This document shows, in pieces, positions 53,625 to 63,302 of a DNA stretch of 64,000 nt. The stretch covers positions 1,736,001 to 1,800,000 of the forward strand of contig NZ_CP051155.1 of NCBI RefSeq assembly GCF_012277275.1, written 5' to 3'. The translations under genes and the position numbers were made by a program. The notes under the pieces were generated by a model. It was not told where the DNA came from. It made no database searches and saw only the letters and a list, made by a program, of their open reading frames with translations. The number at the start of each line of letters is the position of its first letter. Position 1 is the stretch's first letter. This DNA is from Gephyromycinifex aptenodytis (GTDB lineage Bacteria > Actinomycetota > Actinomycetes > Actinomycetales > Dermatophilaceae).

Positions 53625-55835
53625 TCAGCCAGCGACCGGGAACCGCTCCCAGACGCGGTGGTGGGACAGCAGCTCCGCCACCTTGGAGACGACCTTGTTG
53701 GCGTCATCGCCCACGACGATGCCGGGGCCCTCCGGGGCGATCCCGGCTGCCGCCAGCGCAGCATCGCTGCCCTTCAGGCCTGCGATGGCCTTGCAGTGCC
53801 GGAACATCTCACCCAGCAGCAGGGTCACGCGCGGCTCGACGGCCGAGTTCGGCACCCCGGTGGGGTCACCGGCCTTCGCGTCCCGCACCGGGTCGGCATC
53901 CGGAGCCGGCACAGCGCTACCGGCGAGGATGACCGCGTCCAGCTCGACAGAGCGCGCCGTGGCGAACGTGCGCTGCACGGGCACCGGCCCGCCGGAGCCA
54001 GCGAGCTCACCACCGTGCGGTGCAATGACGAAGGCGACCATGCCGGCTTTCTCGATGGCCTCGACGGCCTTCTTGACCTGCGACAGGTCGCTGTCGTCGT
54101 CGGCCACGATGCCCACCTTGCGGGCATCGACCGGGTAGGCCTCCGGGCGGATCTGGGACAGGGCCGGGCTCGGCTCGGCGTCCGGGACCTCGACCGAGGG
54201 AGCCGGTGCCGGCATCCCCAGACCCGTGGCGACCTCGGCGCACAGGCGCTCGTCGATGTTTGCCAGGCACTGCAGCTGACGCTCCCGGACGACCTTCTCG
54301 TAACACTTGGCCAACTCGAAGGTGTAAGCCGAGATGACGTGCTCCTGCTCGACCGGGCTCAGCGAGCGATAGAACATCCGGGCCTGGCTGAAGTGGTCGT
54401 CGAAGGAGGCCGAGTGCGCGCGCTCCTTGACCGACTCCTCGACCTTGACCGGCACGTCGATGAACGGACGGTCGCCCTCGCCCGCGACGAAGGGGTTACC
54501 CGCGTCCAGGGAGTTGGGCCGGTAAGGAGCCACACCCGCGGGAACAGCCTGCTGACCGAAACCGTCGCGCAGCATGTCGTTCACGGGGGCGTGCGGGCGG
54601 TTGATCGGCAGTTGCTGCCAGTTGGGGCCGCCCAGTCGCGTGATCTGGGTGTCGAGGTAGGAGAACAGACGCGCCTGCATCAGCGAGTCGTTGGTGACGT
54701 CGATGCCGGGTACCAGGTGGCTGGGGTTGAACGCCACCTGCTCGGTCTCAGCGAAGTAGTTCGTCGGGTTCGCGTCCAGGGTCATCATGCCGATCGGCTG
54801 AACCGGAGCGAGCTCCTCGGGCACGAGCTTGGTGGGGTCGAGCAGGTCGATCCCCTCGAAGGTCTCGTCCTCGGTGTCGGGGAAGGTCTGGATTCCCAGC
54901 TCCCACTGCGGGAACGCGCCGGCCTCGATGGCGTCAGCGAGGTCGCGACGGTGGAAGTCCGGGTCCATGCCCTGAGTGATCTGGGCTTCTTCCCAGACCA
55001 GGGAGTGGATACCGGCCTTGGGCTTCCAGTGGAACTTGGCCAGGGTCGTCTCGCCCGCCTCGTTGATGAGGCGGAAGGTGTGCACCCCGAAGCCCTCCAT
55101 CGTGCGGAACGAGGCGGGGATGCCGCGGTCGGACATGTTCCACATCGTCAGGTGCTGCGCCTCGGTGTGCAGCGAGACGAAGTCCCAGAAGGTGTCGTGA
55201 GCGCTCTGCGCCTGGGGGATCTCCCGGTCCGGGTGCGGCTTGCCCGCGTGGATGACATCGGGGAACTTGATGCCGTCCTGGATGAAGAAAACAGGCATGT
55301 TGTTTCCGACGAGGTCGAAGGTGCCCTCGTCGGTGTAGAACTTCGTGGCGAACCCGCGGGTGTCGCGCACCGTGTCAGCGGAGCCGCGTGAACCCAGCAC
55401 GGTGGAGAAGCGAACGAACACCGGCGTCGCGACGTCCTTGGCGAGGAAGCCGGCCGAGGTCACCTTGGCGGCGGTGCCGTAGGAGACGAAGGTGCCGTGC
55501 GCACCCGCACCACGGGCGTGCACAGCGCGCTCGGGGATACGTTCGTGGTCGAAGTGCGAGACCTTCTCCCGCAGGTGGTGGTCCTGCAGCAGGGTCGGGC
55601 CACGGCGACCGGCCTTGAGCGAGTGATCGGAGTCGCTGAGTCGCTTGCCCTGGCCGGTGGTGAGGAAGGCCCCGGACTGCGCCCGAGCATTGGCCGGCGC
55701 ACCCGTCGGGGTGCCGGTGGCCGTGACCACTTCAGGTGCACGCTGGTCAGGCTGCGGCGGCTTCGGCTCCCGCGGGGCCGTTGGCTGCTCCAGGGTGGGC
55801 GGCTCGGGGTGAACGTTCTTGGAGTTCTTCGGCAT
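53625..55835 (-). CDS. katE: Large-subunit haem catalase (HPII/KatE type)
   Basis: 736 residues that disproportionate hydrogen peroxide. The catalytic His is in RAVHARGAGAHG (about 105), the Asn in LVGNNMPVFF, and the haem-ligand Tyr in RLFSYLDTQITRLGG (about 390). A C-terminal flavodoxin-like domain (about 565-736, KVGIVADDDSDLSQVKKA) marks the large-subunit clade. A polar N-terminal arm of about 70 residues is rich in Pro. GAGAGGA precedes the ATG. Confidence 0.94.
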   Translation of the reverse strand: MPKNSKNVHPEPPTLEQPTAPREPKPPQPDQRAPEVVTATGTPTGAPANARAQSGAFLTTGQGKRLSDSDHSLKAGRRGPTLLQDHHLREKVSHFDHERIPERAVHARGAGAHGTFVSYGTAAKVTSAGFLAKDVATPVFVRFSTVLGSRGSADTVRDTRGFATKFYTDEGTFDLVGNNMPVFFIQDGIKFPDVIHAGKPHPDREIPQAQSAHDTFWDFVSLHTEAQHLTMWNMSDRGIPASFRTMEGFGVHTFRLINEAGETTLAKFHWKPKAGIHSLVWEEAQITQGMDPDFHRRDLADAIEAGAFPQWELGIQTFPDTEDETFEGIDLLDPTKLVPEELAPVQPIGMMTLDANPTNYFAETEQVAFNPSHLVPGIDVTNDSLMQARLFSYLDTQITRLGGPNWQQLPINRPHAPVNDMLRDGFGQQAVPAGVAPYRPNSLDAGNPFVAGEGDRPFIDVPVKVEESVKERAHSASFDDHFSQARMFYRSLSPVEQEHVISAYTFELAKCYEKVVRERQLQCLANIDERLCAEVATGLGMPAPAPSVEVPDAEPSPALSQIRPEAYPVDARKVGIVADDDSDLSQVKKAVEAIEKAGMVAFVIAPHGGELAGSGGPVPVQRTFATARSVELDAVILAGSAVPAPDADPVRDAKAGDPTGVPNSAVEPRVTLLLGEMFRHCKAIAGLKGSDAALAAAGIAPEGPGIVVGDDANKVVSKVAELLSHHRVWERFPVAG

Positions 55836-56304
55836 GTTGCAGTTCCTCTCGCGCCGTAAAGCCGGCAAGGGTCGCTGTCCCCGGCGGCCTGCCAGAGATG
55901 TGTCACCGTCCCTATGCCCGTTTCTGCAACAGGTCATGCACCCCGTCAATGTGGTCAGCATCGCAGCTAGACCCCTCTGCGAGAGCCACGACGGCAAGCC
56001 TCGCACCGTTCAATCCGGCACGAACACGATCAGGAGGCCCTCACCATCGCGGCCGAGCAAGCGCGCCCTGGCGACGCGAGCAGACGCACCGCACCGAGTG
56101 CACTCAATTGTGTGGAATCACTTGCTCGCTGCGCCCCTGGCAGCGGCAGTCATCAGCAATCATGGTGCCCACTGACGTGGTCGAGAGAAAAGGGGCCCAG
56201 AACTGGGCGACCAACGTCAGCCGGGGACATGACAGAACACGGGTGGGGCCGGGGGCTAACGACACTTCCCCTCCGCACCGATGCATCGAAGGGGATCAAC
56301 AGCC
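55836..56304. other. Intergenic stretch, no gene seen
   Basis: 469 nt between divergent katE and a membrane protein gene. I see no credible coding frame or RNA gene. It should hold both promoters; I cannot point to a convincing peroxide-regulator site. Confidence 0.4.
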
Positions 56305-57000
56305 ATGCCTGAACGCCATCATGCACGTACCGGGGCGCTGCCTACCGCGAGCCAGCTACTGCCTCCAAACGCCACCGCAATGCTCGGCACCGTCATCGTG
56401 CAAGGCCTACTGGCAGGCGCACTGTCGGGGTTGCTCTACGACTCGCGGGTGCCGCTGTTGGGGTGGCTCACCGTGGCCGTGGATTCTCGGTTGCTCTGGG
56501 CTTTTCTCACCCTCTACTGGGGCCGAACCGCGACGCGGCTGGGGCGCGGTGCAGTCGCTGCGACAGCGGCACCACTCCTAGCCATAGCCGGGATGCTGAG
56601 CGCCGGCGTCGCGTCCTTCGCGGCGGCCTTACTCCTCGGCCATTTCACGGTCGATGGCCGAATCGACTGGGGGTCGGTGCTGGATGTCGAATGGATCATC
56701 ATGCTCGTCGTGGTCACAGTCTGCGCGTCAATCCTCGGGGCCATCGGGTACCTCTCAGCGCTCGACATCCCCGCACTTTCCGTGCTGGCCTGCCTCACCC
56801 CGGTAGCTCTGTGCCTCATCCGACGGGGCCGGTTCGCCCTGGACCTCCTCTCGCCCACACCCTCTCGGCCAGGCAGTCCGCTCCCCGATCTGGCTCTGTT
56901 CGCCTTCACCGTGCTCTGGTCGGTGTGGATGATCCACGCCCGTGGCCGCGACGCCCACCCGGACGCCTCGGAACACCCACAGCCGATTGGTATGTCCTGA
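56305..57000 (+). CDS. Hypothetical multi-pass membrane protein
   Basis: 231 residues with about six hydrophobic helices (TVIVQGLLAGALSGLLYDS first, DLALFAFTVLWSVWMIHA last) and a His-rich polar N-terminus. No motif recognised. AGGGGA lies 9 nt before the ATG at 56305. It is convergent with the acyltransferase-like gene 14 nt away. Confidence 0.6.
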   Translation: MPERHHARTGALPTASQLLPPNATAMLGTVIVQGLLAGALSGLLYDSRVPLLGWLTVAVDSRLLWAFLTLYWGRTATRLGRGAVAATAAPLLAIAGMLSAGVASFAAALLLGHFTVDGRIDWGSVLDVEWIIMLVVVTVCASILGAIGYLSALDIPALSVLACLTPVALCLIRRGRFALDLLSPTPSRPGSPLPDLALFAFTVLWSVWMIHARGRDAHPDASEHPQPIGMS

Positions 57001-57014
57001 CTGCGCCGCAACAC

Positions 57015-58151
57015 TCAGGGGCGTAGATAGATGCCGGCGCGGTCCAGGAGCATCGCGATGAGCACCCACAGCGCGACCGAGGCCAGGACGAACCCCAGGG
57101 GCCCGGTGGATCCCATCTGGACGTGCTCGGCGATGACCTGCGCGATCGGCTGACCGTCGCGGGGCAGGGTGCGCAGGGTCGCGGTCAGCGTCATCGACCC
57201 GAAGTAGACCAGCAGGCTGTTGCGCCCGAGCGCGAGCAGCGGCCACAACACCAGGGCTGCCCGCGGTTCCTGCCCGGCCGACCCGCGCGCGGCGATCCCT
57301 CGGTCGACGGCAAGGTAGGCCAGGGTGATGACCACCGTCACCCCGGCCAGCACCCCCAGCGAGAACGGTGCTGTCCACAGTCGCTTCATCGGCGGCACGA
57401 ACGAGGCGGCAGTAACCGATGCCACCCCGAAAACTGCAGCCAGCAGCGTCATACGCGCGACAACCGCCCCGGCTTCGCGGGCGGCAGAGTCGGCCAGTAG
57501 CCGCGCCAGTGCGGCGCCGCCCAGCACACTGACCAAGGCGCCGGCCATGGACACGACACCCTCCGGGTCGTGTCCACGCAGCCCTGCGCCGTACATGTGC
57601 GCCCCGCCGCCGAGCCACCGCGGATCCAGAAGCGCAGACGGATTGCATTCCGGGCTCAACTGCCCGCCGCTGCAACCGGCCGCGGCCAGCGCCAGGGCGC
57701 CGGTGTGGGCGGCGGCCACCAGCAACGCCAACACGCCCCAGACCCACCACCGCTCGAACCTACCGATCGCGGTGCGCACCAGCGCCATCACCAGCACGAG
57801 CACGGCATAGAGCTGCAGCACTCCACTCCAACGCAGCGTGCCCAGACTGAGCGCGCCGTCATCGAGGAACTGGTGATAGGCGTTGTAGAGCAGGCCGACA
57901 AGCACGAGCACAAACACTCGTCGCAGCGTGGGGGGCCAGGTCACCCCGCGGCGATAGGCCAAAGCCAGGCCGGTGCCGGTGAGAGTGACGAAGACGGGGA
58001 AGATGAGGTCGCTGCCGTGCACGCCCACCCACGGCGCGTGCCCCCACCACAGCGGTGCGCTCAGCCACGCCGGTGAGGCGATGTTGGCCACGAGCATGAG
58101 TCCGCGCGTGACATCGATGGCCGCCAACCGGCCGGCTTGTGGCCCTGCCAT
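57015..58151 (-). CDS. HGSNAT-like membrane acyltransferase (DUF1624/heparan-alpha-glucosaminide N-acetyltransferase type)
   Basis: 378 residues with about ten helices. The N-terminal RLAAIDVTRGLMLVANI segment, followed by a periplasmic His (HAPWVGVHGSDLIFPVFVT) and the long helical core, fits the family that passes acetyl groups across the membrane to sugars. Close relatives in bacteria lack tested substrates. GGGGAGAG precedes the ATG. Confidence 0.7.
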   Translation of the reverse strand: MAGPQAGRLAAIDVTRGLMLVANIASPAWLSAPLWWGHAPWVGVHGSDLIFPVFVTLTGTGLALAYRRGVTWPPTLRRVFVLVLVGLLYNAYHQFLDDGALSLGTLRWSGVLQLYAVLVLVMALVRTAIGRFERWWVWGVLALLVAAAHTGALALAAAGCSGGQLSPECNPSALLDPRWLGGGAHMYGAGLRGHDPEGVVSMAGALVSVLGGAALARLLADSAAREAGAVVARMTLLAAVFGVASVTAASFVPPMKRLWTAPFSLGVLAGVTVVITLAYLAVDRGIAARGSAGQEPRAALVLWPLLALGRNSLLVYFGSMTLTATLRTLPRDGQPIAQVIAEHVQMGSTGPLGFVLASVALWVLIAMLLDRAGIYLRP

Positions 58152-58288
58152 AGCTCTCCCCTGCCGCCCCGCGATCCCCGCTCCATCATGACCGAAACGG
58201 TTGCCAACAGGCGCAGTTCACGACCGGTATGCCTCGCCGGACTCGCTGGCGGGCCGCTCCGCCACGCCCGCGACGCGGCCTTGGCGGC

Positions 58289-59254
58289 TCATTCGTACAG
58301 GATGTACTCCGGGGTCGGAGTGAGCTCCATGACCTGGATCGGGGTCATCAGCGGGCCGAACTCCTTGTCCTCTTCGTAAAAGAGCTTGAAGCCCGGCGCG
58401 AAGGCTGGATTCATCCCCTTGGTCAGCACCCCCCAGGTCTCGACCTTCATCCCCTTGCTGCCGATGCCGTCCACCGACTTCACCGCCGCGATCTGCTTGC
58501 GTTCCTGCAGCAGTTCCTCGTTCTTGACGATCGGCTTGCGCAGCTGGTGCACCACCATGACCTTCTGGGGCAGGTTGTTCTCATCGACGAGCTTGGCCAG
58601 GTAGGCCGAAACCTCATCGAGTTCCTTACCGTTCACGCTGCCGAAAGTGCGCATCGGGATCTCGTTGGGCCCCATCCGCCACTCCGGATCCAGCGCCACC
58701 CCGACGTTGGGTTCCTTGAGGTACTTCTCCCAGTACTTGACCTCGGTAAGGAAGTCGCTGCGCCCAGGCTGGATGTCCAACAACAGCATCGCGCCGTGCT
58801 TCTTCGACGCCGCCAAATGGTCATCGACGACCTTGGTATCGATCGGGGCGCTGTACTTGCCGTTCTTCATCGGGCTCCCGTGCACCACGGTGGCGATGAG
58901 TTCCATGACGGGCATCACTTTGCGTCCCATGGCGAAGGGTTCCGCGACCTTCTTCATCTCTACGACGCGGTCATCCAGGTTGCCGATACCCATCCGTCCC
59001 AGGGCCGGCACGCCGGGGTAACCCGAGAAACCGACGAGGCGGTATTCGGGGAAGACCTCAGTTCCACCTCCGGGCAACTCCTGGCGGGTCGGGGTGGGGC
59101 TAGGGGTCGGCGACTCCGGCGAGGACTTCGCGGTGTCACTGGATTCGGCAGCGCTGGTTTGGGCGGTGTTCGAGCCGTTGGAAGCGGAACAGCCCGCCAG
59201 AGCAAAGACGATCACGGTCGCAGCGGCGGCGGCGCGGGAGAGGCGATAACGCAT
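58289..59254 (-). CDS. Lipoprotein of unknown function, possibly a TIM-barrel sugar-binding or hydrolase fold
   Basis: 321 residues. Signal peptide and lipobox VFALAGC (Cys about 22), a Ser/Thr/Pro linker to about 60, then a globular domain starting FPEYRLVGFSGYPG. Alternating strands such as GAMLLLDIQPG, NVGVALDPEWRMG and QKVMVVHQLR suggest a beta/alpha barrel, with acidic residues at strand ends (LDIQ, LDPEWR) as in glycoside hydrolases. GAAAGG precedes the ATG at 59254. The family is not recognised. Confidence 0.6.
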   Translation of the reverse strand: MRYRLSRAAAAATVIVFALAGCSASNGSNTAQTSAAESSDTAKSSPESPTPSPTPTRQELPGGGTEVFPEYRLVGFSGYPGVPALGRMGIGNLDDRVVEMKKVAEPFAMGRKVMPVMELIATVVHGSPMKNGKYSAPIDTKVVDDHLAASKKHGAMLLLDIQPGRSDFLTEVKYWEKYLKEPNVGVALDPEWRMGPNEIPMRTFGSVNGKELDEVSAYLAKLVDENNLPQKVMVVHQLRKPIVKNEELLQERKQIAAVKSVDGIGSKGMKVETWGVLTKGMNPAFAPGFKLFYEEDKEFGPLMTPIQVMELTPTPEYILYE

Positions 59255-59459
59255 CGGGGGCCTTTCGGGGCGGGGCGACGCGCACAGCGGCGACAGCCTG
59301 AGGGACAACGATATTCGTCACAATCGTAGGTGGCGACCCGTGCCTGACCAGGTAGCCCGCCCGGTGGGTCCGCCAAGAGCTGGCGCCGGCCGCAGACCCC
59401 CAGGCGAGCCGTACCCGAATCTGCTGCGGCCCGCACACGGTTTGCCACGCGGGTTTTAC

Positions 59460-59465
59460 TACACT
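59460..59465 (+). promoter_or_regulatory. -10 element of a leaderless regulator transcript
   Basis: TACACT lies 6 nt before the GTG at 59472, in a short AT-richer stretch. The start codon would be at the transcription start. Confidence 0.45.
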
Positions 59466-59471
59466 TGTCCC

Positions 59472-60269
59472 GTGATAAAGGACGGGGACCACCGCGGGCT
59501 CGGGCCGCGACCTGCAGCCCCCGGGCAGGATCCCGCCACCCAGATGTCGCGCGCACGCGCCAGCGTTCTGGAGCAACTCGGCCGCCACAACGAGCCGACC
59601 ACGGTCACCGCACTGGCTGCCGAGTGTGGCCAACACACCAACACTGTGCGTGAACACCTCGATGCCCTTGCCGCCGCGGGGCTGGTGCTGCGCACCAGCG
59701 GGAAAGCCCAAGGGCGTGGACGCCCCGCGATCCGTTACGCCGTGGCGCCGCCGGAAATCTCCCGGCCGCAGTTGCGCGAATACGCCAGCCTAGCGATTGC
59801 GCTGGCCGCCCATCTGGAGCGCACCTCACCAGACCCCCGCGGCTTCGCCCTGGAAGCCGGGCGGCATTGGGGCAACGAGGTCGCCTCAAAGCTGGCATCC
59901 AGCGACGCCCCAGCGGCAGGCTCCAGCCGCGAACTGCTCGAACAACTCGGTTTCGACCCCGAGCCACCCGAAGAGTCGACGTGGCTACCGGTACGCAGCA
60001 CCACGGGAACAACCGCCCCCGAGGCCCATGCCGTTGCCGAGGCTCGAGGGGAATCCGCTGAGGTGGAGCGGGTGCGACTGCGTCAGTGCCCCCTGTTGGA
60101 CGCCGCGCGGCGCCACCCAGACGTTGTCTGCCAAGTCCACCTCGGGGCTGTCCTCGGACGTTACGAAGCCCGTGGCGAATCCACCGTCGGAGTCCGGCTG
60201 GAGCCGTTCGCCGAACCGGGAGCTTGCCTCATCTACCTGCCCCGGCACGTGGAAAGGCATCACCCGTAG
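59472..60269 (+). CDS. HTH transcriptional regulator with a conserved Cys pair, next to the nitrite reductase gene
   Basis: 265 residues, leaderless GTG start; an internal ATG at 59544 would give the domain only. The winged helix is VTALAAECGQHTNTVREHLDALAAAGLV followed by a GRGRPAIRY wing. The C-terminal domain has RQCPLLDAARRHPDVVCQVH, whose two Cys and His resemble the metal or Fe-S site of SufR-like and related regulators. It lies 200 nt upstream of the Nir gene, so it may sense NO, iron-sulphur status or redox and control that gene (inference). Confidence 0.8.
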   Translation: MIKDGDHRGLGPRPAAPGQDPATQMSRARASVLEQLGRHNEPTTVTALAAECGQHTNTVREHLDALAAAGLVLRTSGKAQGRGRPAIRYAVAPPEISRPQLREYASLAIALAAHLERTSPDPRGFALEAGRHWGNEVASKLASSDAPAAGSSRELLEQLGFDPEPPEESTWLPVRSTTGTTAPEAHAVAEARGESAEVERVRLRQCPLLDAARRHPDVVCQVHLGAVLGRYEARGESTVGVRLEPFAEPGACLIYLPRHVERHHP

Positions 60270-60430
60270 CGATTGAGCTGCCGCGCGACCGGATAAGCGC
60301 CCTAGCAGTCAGCGATGCTCGCCCCTCCGGACTGACCGTGCCTGCCAGTCGCTGCCGGTACAGGCACCGCGTGACGGGCGGCGCATGCGACAGATCCAGG
60401 CCAGATGCGGTCGATCCTGCCCAGTCCGGT

Positions 60431-60461
60431 ATTTTTTATGGCATAGCCCGTTGTAAATATC
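60431..60461 (+). promoter_or_regulatory. AT-rich promoter/operator region of the Nir gene
   Basis: A short AT-rich island with an imperfect dyad (GGTATTTTT and GTAAATATC) stands out in 70% G+C surroundings, just before GGAGGA and the GTG start. It is a likely site for the upstream regulator. Confidence 0.4.
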
Positions 60462-60470
60462 GGAGGAAAC

Positions 60471-63202
60471 GTGCCGAGTCCGTCGCAGACCACCCGCCTG
60501 CAAAACCGGGCATCCGCACCACCGCGCGCGTGGTGGTGGCGCAACACTCCGACCTTCATCTGGCTGGGGGTCGCCGTTGTCCTCACCCTGATTCACCCGT
60601 TCCTGCCGCGTGCCAACTGGCTGATGACGCACACCGTCCTGCTCGGGGCTCTGAGCCATGCGGCGATGGTCTGGTCGACCCACTTCACCCAGGCCCTGTT
60701 GAAAACCGGTCCCCACCTGGATCCGCGATCGTCGCAGAACAAACGACTGGCCCTCTTGCACATCGGCGTCATCCTCGTCCTGATCGGCGTGCCGATCGGG
60801 CGATGGCAGGTAGCGGTCGTGGGCGCTGCCTGCGTCATCGGCGCTGCGAGCTGGCAGATAATCCACCTGACCCGCAGGCTGAGGGCAGCCCTGCCGGGCC
60901 GCTTCCACGGCTGTGTCCACTACTACGTCGCTGCGGCCAGCTGCCTGGTGCTCGGCGTCGGCGTCGGCGGGTTGCTCGCCACCGGCCCACCTGCACCCTG
61001 GCCACCGCGACTGCTTGCGGCGCACATCAGCCTCAACATCTTCGGCTGGATCGGGTTGACCCTCATCGGCACGCTGGTCACGTTCTGGCCCACGCTCCTG
61101 CGCACCCGGATCTCCCCACAGGCCGAGGCCGGCGCGGCACGATGTCTCCCCCTGTTCCTCGGAAGCATCACCGTCGTGGTGACGGGGGCGCTGGTCGGCC
61201 ACCCGAGCATTGCGCTCATCGGCGTGCTCGCCTATGCCTTCACCCTGCTGTTGTGGGGGCGCAGCCTACTGCCACCGCTGCGCACCCGTCCGCCGCGCGA
61301 GTTCGCACCCTGGTCCGTCGGGGCCGCGCTGTGTTGGCTGTTCATCGTGCTCACCTGGGTGATCGTGCTATTGATGAGCCAAGGCGGACGGGAACGGTTG
61401 GCCGCTGGCCACGGCGCCCTGGTCGCGGTAGCCGTCACCGGATTCACCGCCCAACTTCTCATCGGCGCGCTGAGCTACCTCATCCCCGCCATCGGCGGCG
61501 GCGGGCCTGCCGTGGTCCGCGCCGCGCAAGCCCCGATGGAGCGAGCGGGCACCCTGCGGGTGGTGACGCTCAACCTCGGATTGGCGCTGTGCCTGCTTCC
61601 GCTACCGAGCGTGGTGCGCGTCGTCGTTTCCTTCCTCGCCTACGCGGCCCTGCTGTCATTTCTGCCGCTGGCCTGGGCCAGCCGCCGAGCTGCGGCGAAG
61701 GCGCTCCGCGACAAAGCCGCTACCACCAGCACCAAGCTGCCCGGGACCGGAAGTCGCGCCGGCGAGCACGCCCCGCACCGACCCGGCTGGTCGGGCGTGC
61801 AGGCGGTCACCGCCGTGGCCGCGTTGGCCTTGGCCATCGCCGCGACGCTGGCCGTCGGCGATTCCGGCATCGGAGCGGGCAGCCCGCAACCGGCTGCGGC
61901 CCAGGCTGAAGGCACGGGCCAGACCACGCGCGTGCAGGTCGCGATGACTGCCGACATGCGTTTCGTGCCCGACCGGGTGCGGGTGCCGGCCGGTAACGCG
62001 CTGGTCATCGAACTCACCAACACCGATGACTCCACCGCCCACGACCTCGTCCTGGACACCGGGCAGCGCACTCAGCGCATCGCTCCCCGCGGCCAGGGCA
62101 GCCTGGACGTCGGTGTCGTCACCACCGGCATCCAGGGGTGGTGCAGCATCGTCGGTCACCGCCAGATGGGCATGACCTTCTCCATCGACGTCGAGGGTGC
62201 AGCGCCCGGCTCCCCGGCAGCCGACCCCAGTGCCGGTGCCGCGCCCGGGCACCAAGGCCACGCCGGTGGCGGGGGCCTGATCGCAGGCCCGTCGGCGGCT
62301 GACGACCTGGACCCGATGCGTAAACCCTCGGCCGACTTCGTCGCCCGAGACGCGAGTCTGCCCGCGCTGCCCCCACGGGGGGCTGCCCGCACCCACAAGG
62401 TGACCCTGCGCGTGCAAGAGCTCGAACTCGAGGTTGCCCCCGGGGTGCGCCAGAAGCGGTGGACCTTCAACGGTGCCGTTCCCGGCCCGACCCTGCACGG
62501 CCGGGTCGGCGACATCTTCGAGGTCACCCTCATCAACGACGGCAGCATGGGCCACTCGGTCGACTTCCACGCCGGGGACATCGCCCCCGATGAGCCGATG
62601 CGCACGATCCCCTCCGGGGAGTCTCTCGTTTACCGGTTCACCGCGAAACGCTCCGGGATCTGGATGTACCACTGCTCGACCACGCCGATGAGCAGTCACA
62701 TCGCGGCCGGGATGCACGGCGCCGTGGTCATCGAACCCGATGACCTGCCGGTTGTGGACCGCTCCTACGTGTTCGTGCAGTCCGAGGTGTATTTGGGGGC
62801 GCAGAGGTCAACGCCGACAAGGTCGCCGCGGAAGCTCCGGACGCGGTGGTCTTCAACGGCTACGCAAACCAATACGACTACCGGCCGCTAGCGGCCAAGG
62901 TCGGCGAGCGGGTGCGCTTCTGGGTGCTACCCGCCGGACCGAACCGCGGCACCTCCTTCCACGTGGTCGGCGGGCAGTTCGACACCGTCTACCGCGAAGG
63001 GACGTACACGCTCAAGAACGGCCGCGGCCCCTTGGACGCTCCTTCGGCGAACAGCGGCGGCAGCCAAGCCCTGGACCTGGCCACGGCCCAGGGCGGATTC
63101 GTGGAGATGGTGCCCACCCAGGCCGGTCACTATCCCATCGTGTCTCACGTGATGATCGACGCCGAACGCGGCGCACACGGCATCCTGGAGGTGACGAAGT
63201 AA
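60471..63202 (+). pseudogene. Membrane-anchored NirK-type copper nitrite reductase, interrupted by a -1 frameshift
   Basis: Residues 1-470 form about thirteen helices with several His (a haem-copper-oxidase/NnrS-like membrane domain); about 485-573 is a cupredoxin; from about 640 comes the two-domain NirK part. Copper ligands are in GHSVDFH and WMYHCSTTPMSSHIAAGMHG. At the G-run 62795-62799 the frame breaks: frame one ends at 62891, while the rest (AEVNADKVAAEAPDAVVFNG to the stop at 63202) is in another frame. One added G restores YLGGAEVNADK. The last type-2 copper His (TSFHVVGG) lies after the break, so the short product would be inactive. GGAGGA precedes the GTG. Sequencing error is possible. 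Confidence 0.85.
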
Positions 63203-63302
63203 CGCAGCGAGCGTGCGCGCCCGCTCAGTCGGCCTGCTGGGCGGGGTGGGTGGGCGAGCCAGCGGCTCGACGCGGCGCCGCCACGACCCCCGAGGAGGGC
63301 CC

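Noticed and set aside
62795-62799. Programmed -1 frameshifting at the G-run of the Nir gene
   Set aside because: No slippery heptamer with a downstream pseudoknot is evident, and nirK-type genes are not known to use it; a mutation or read error is likelier.
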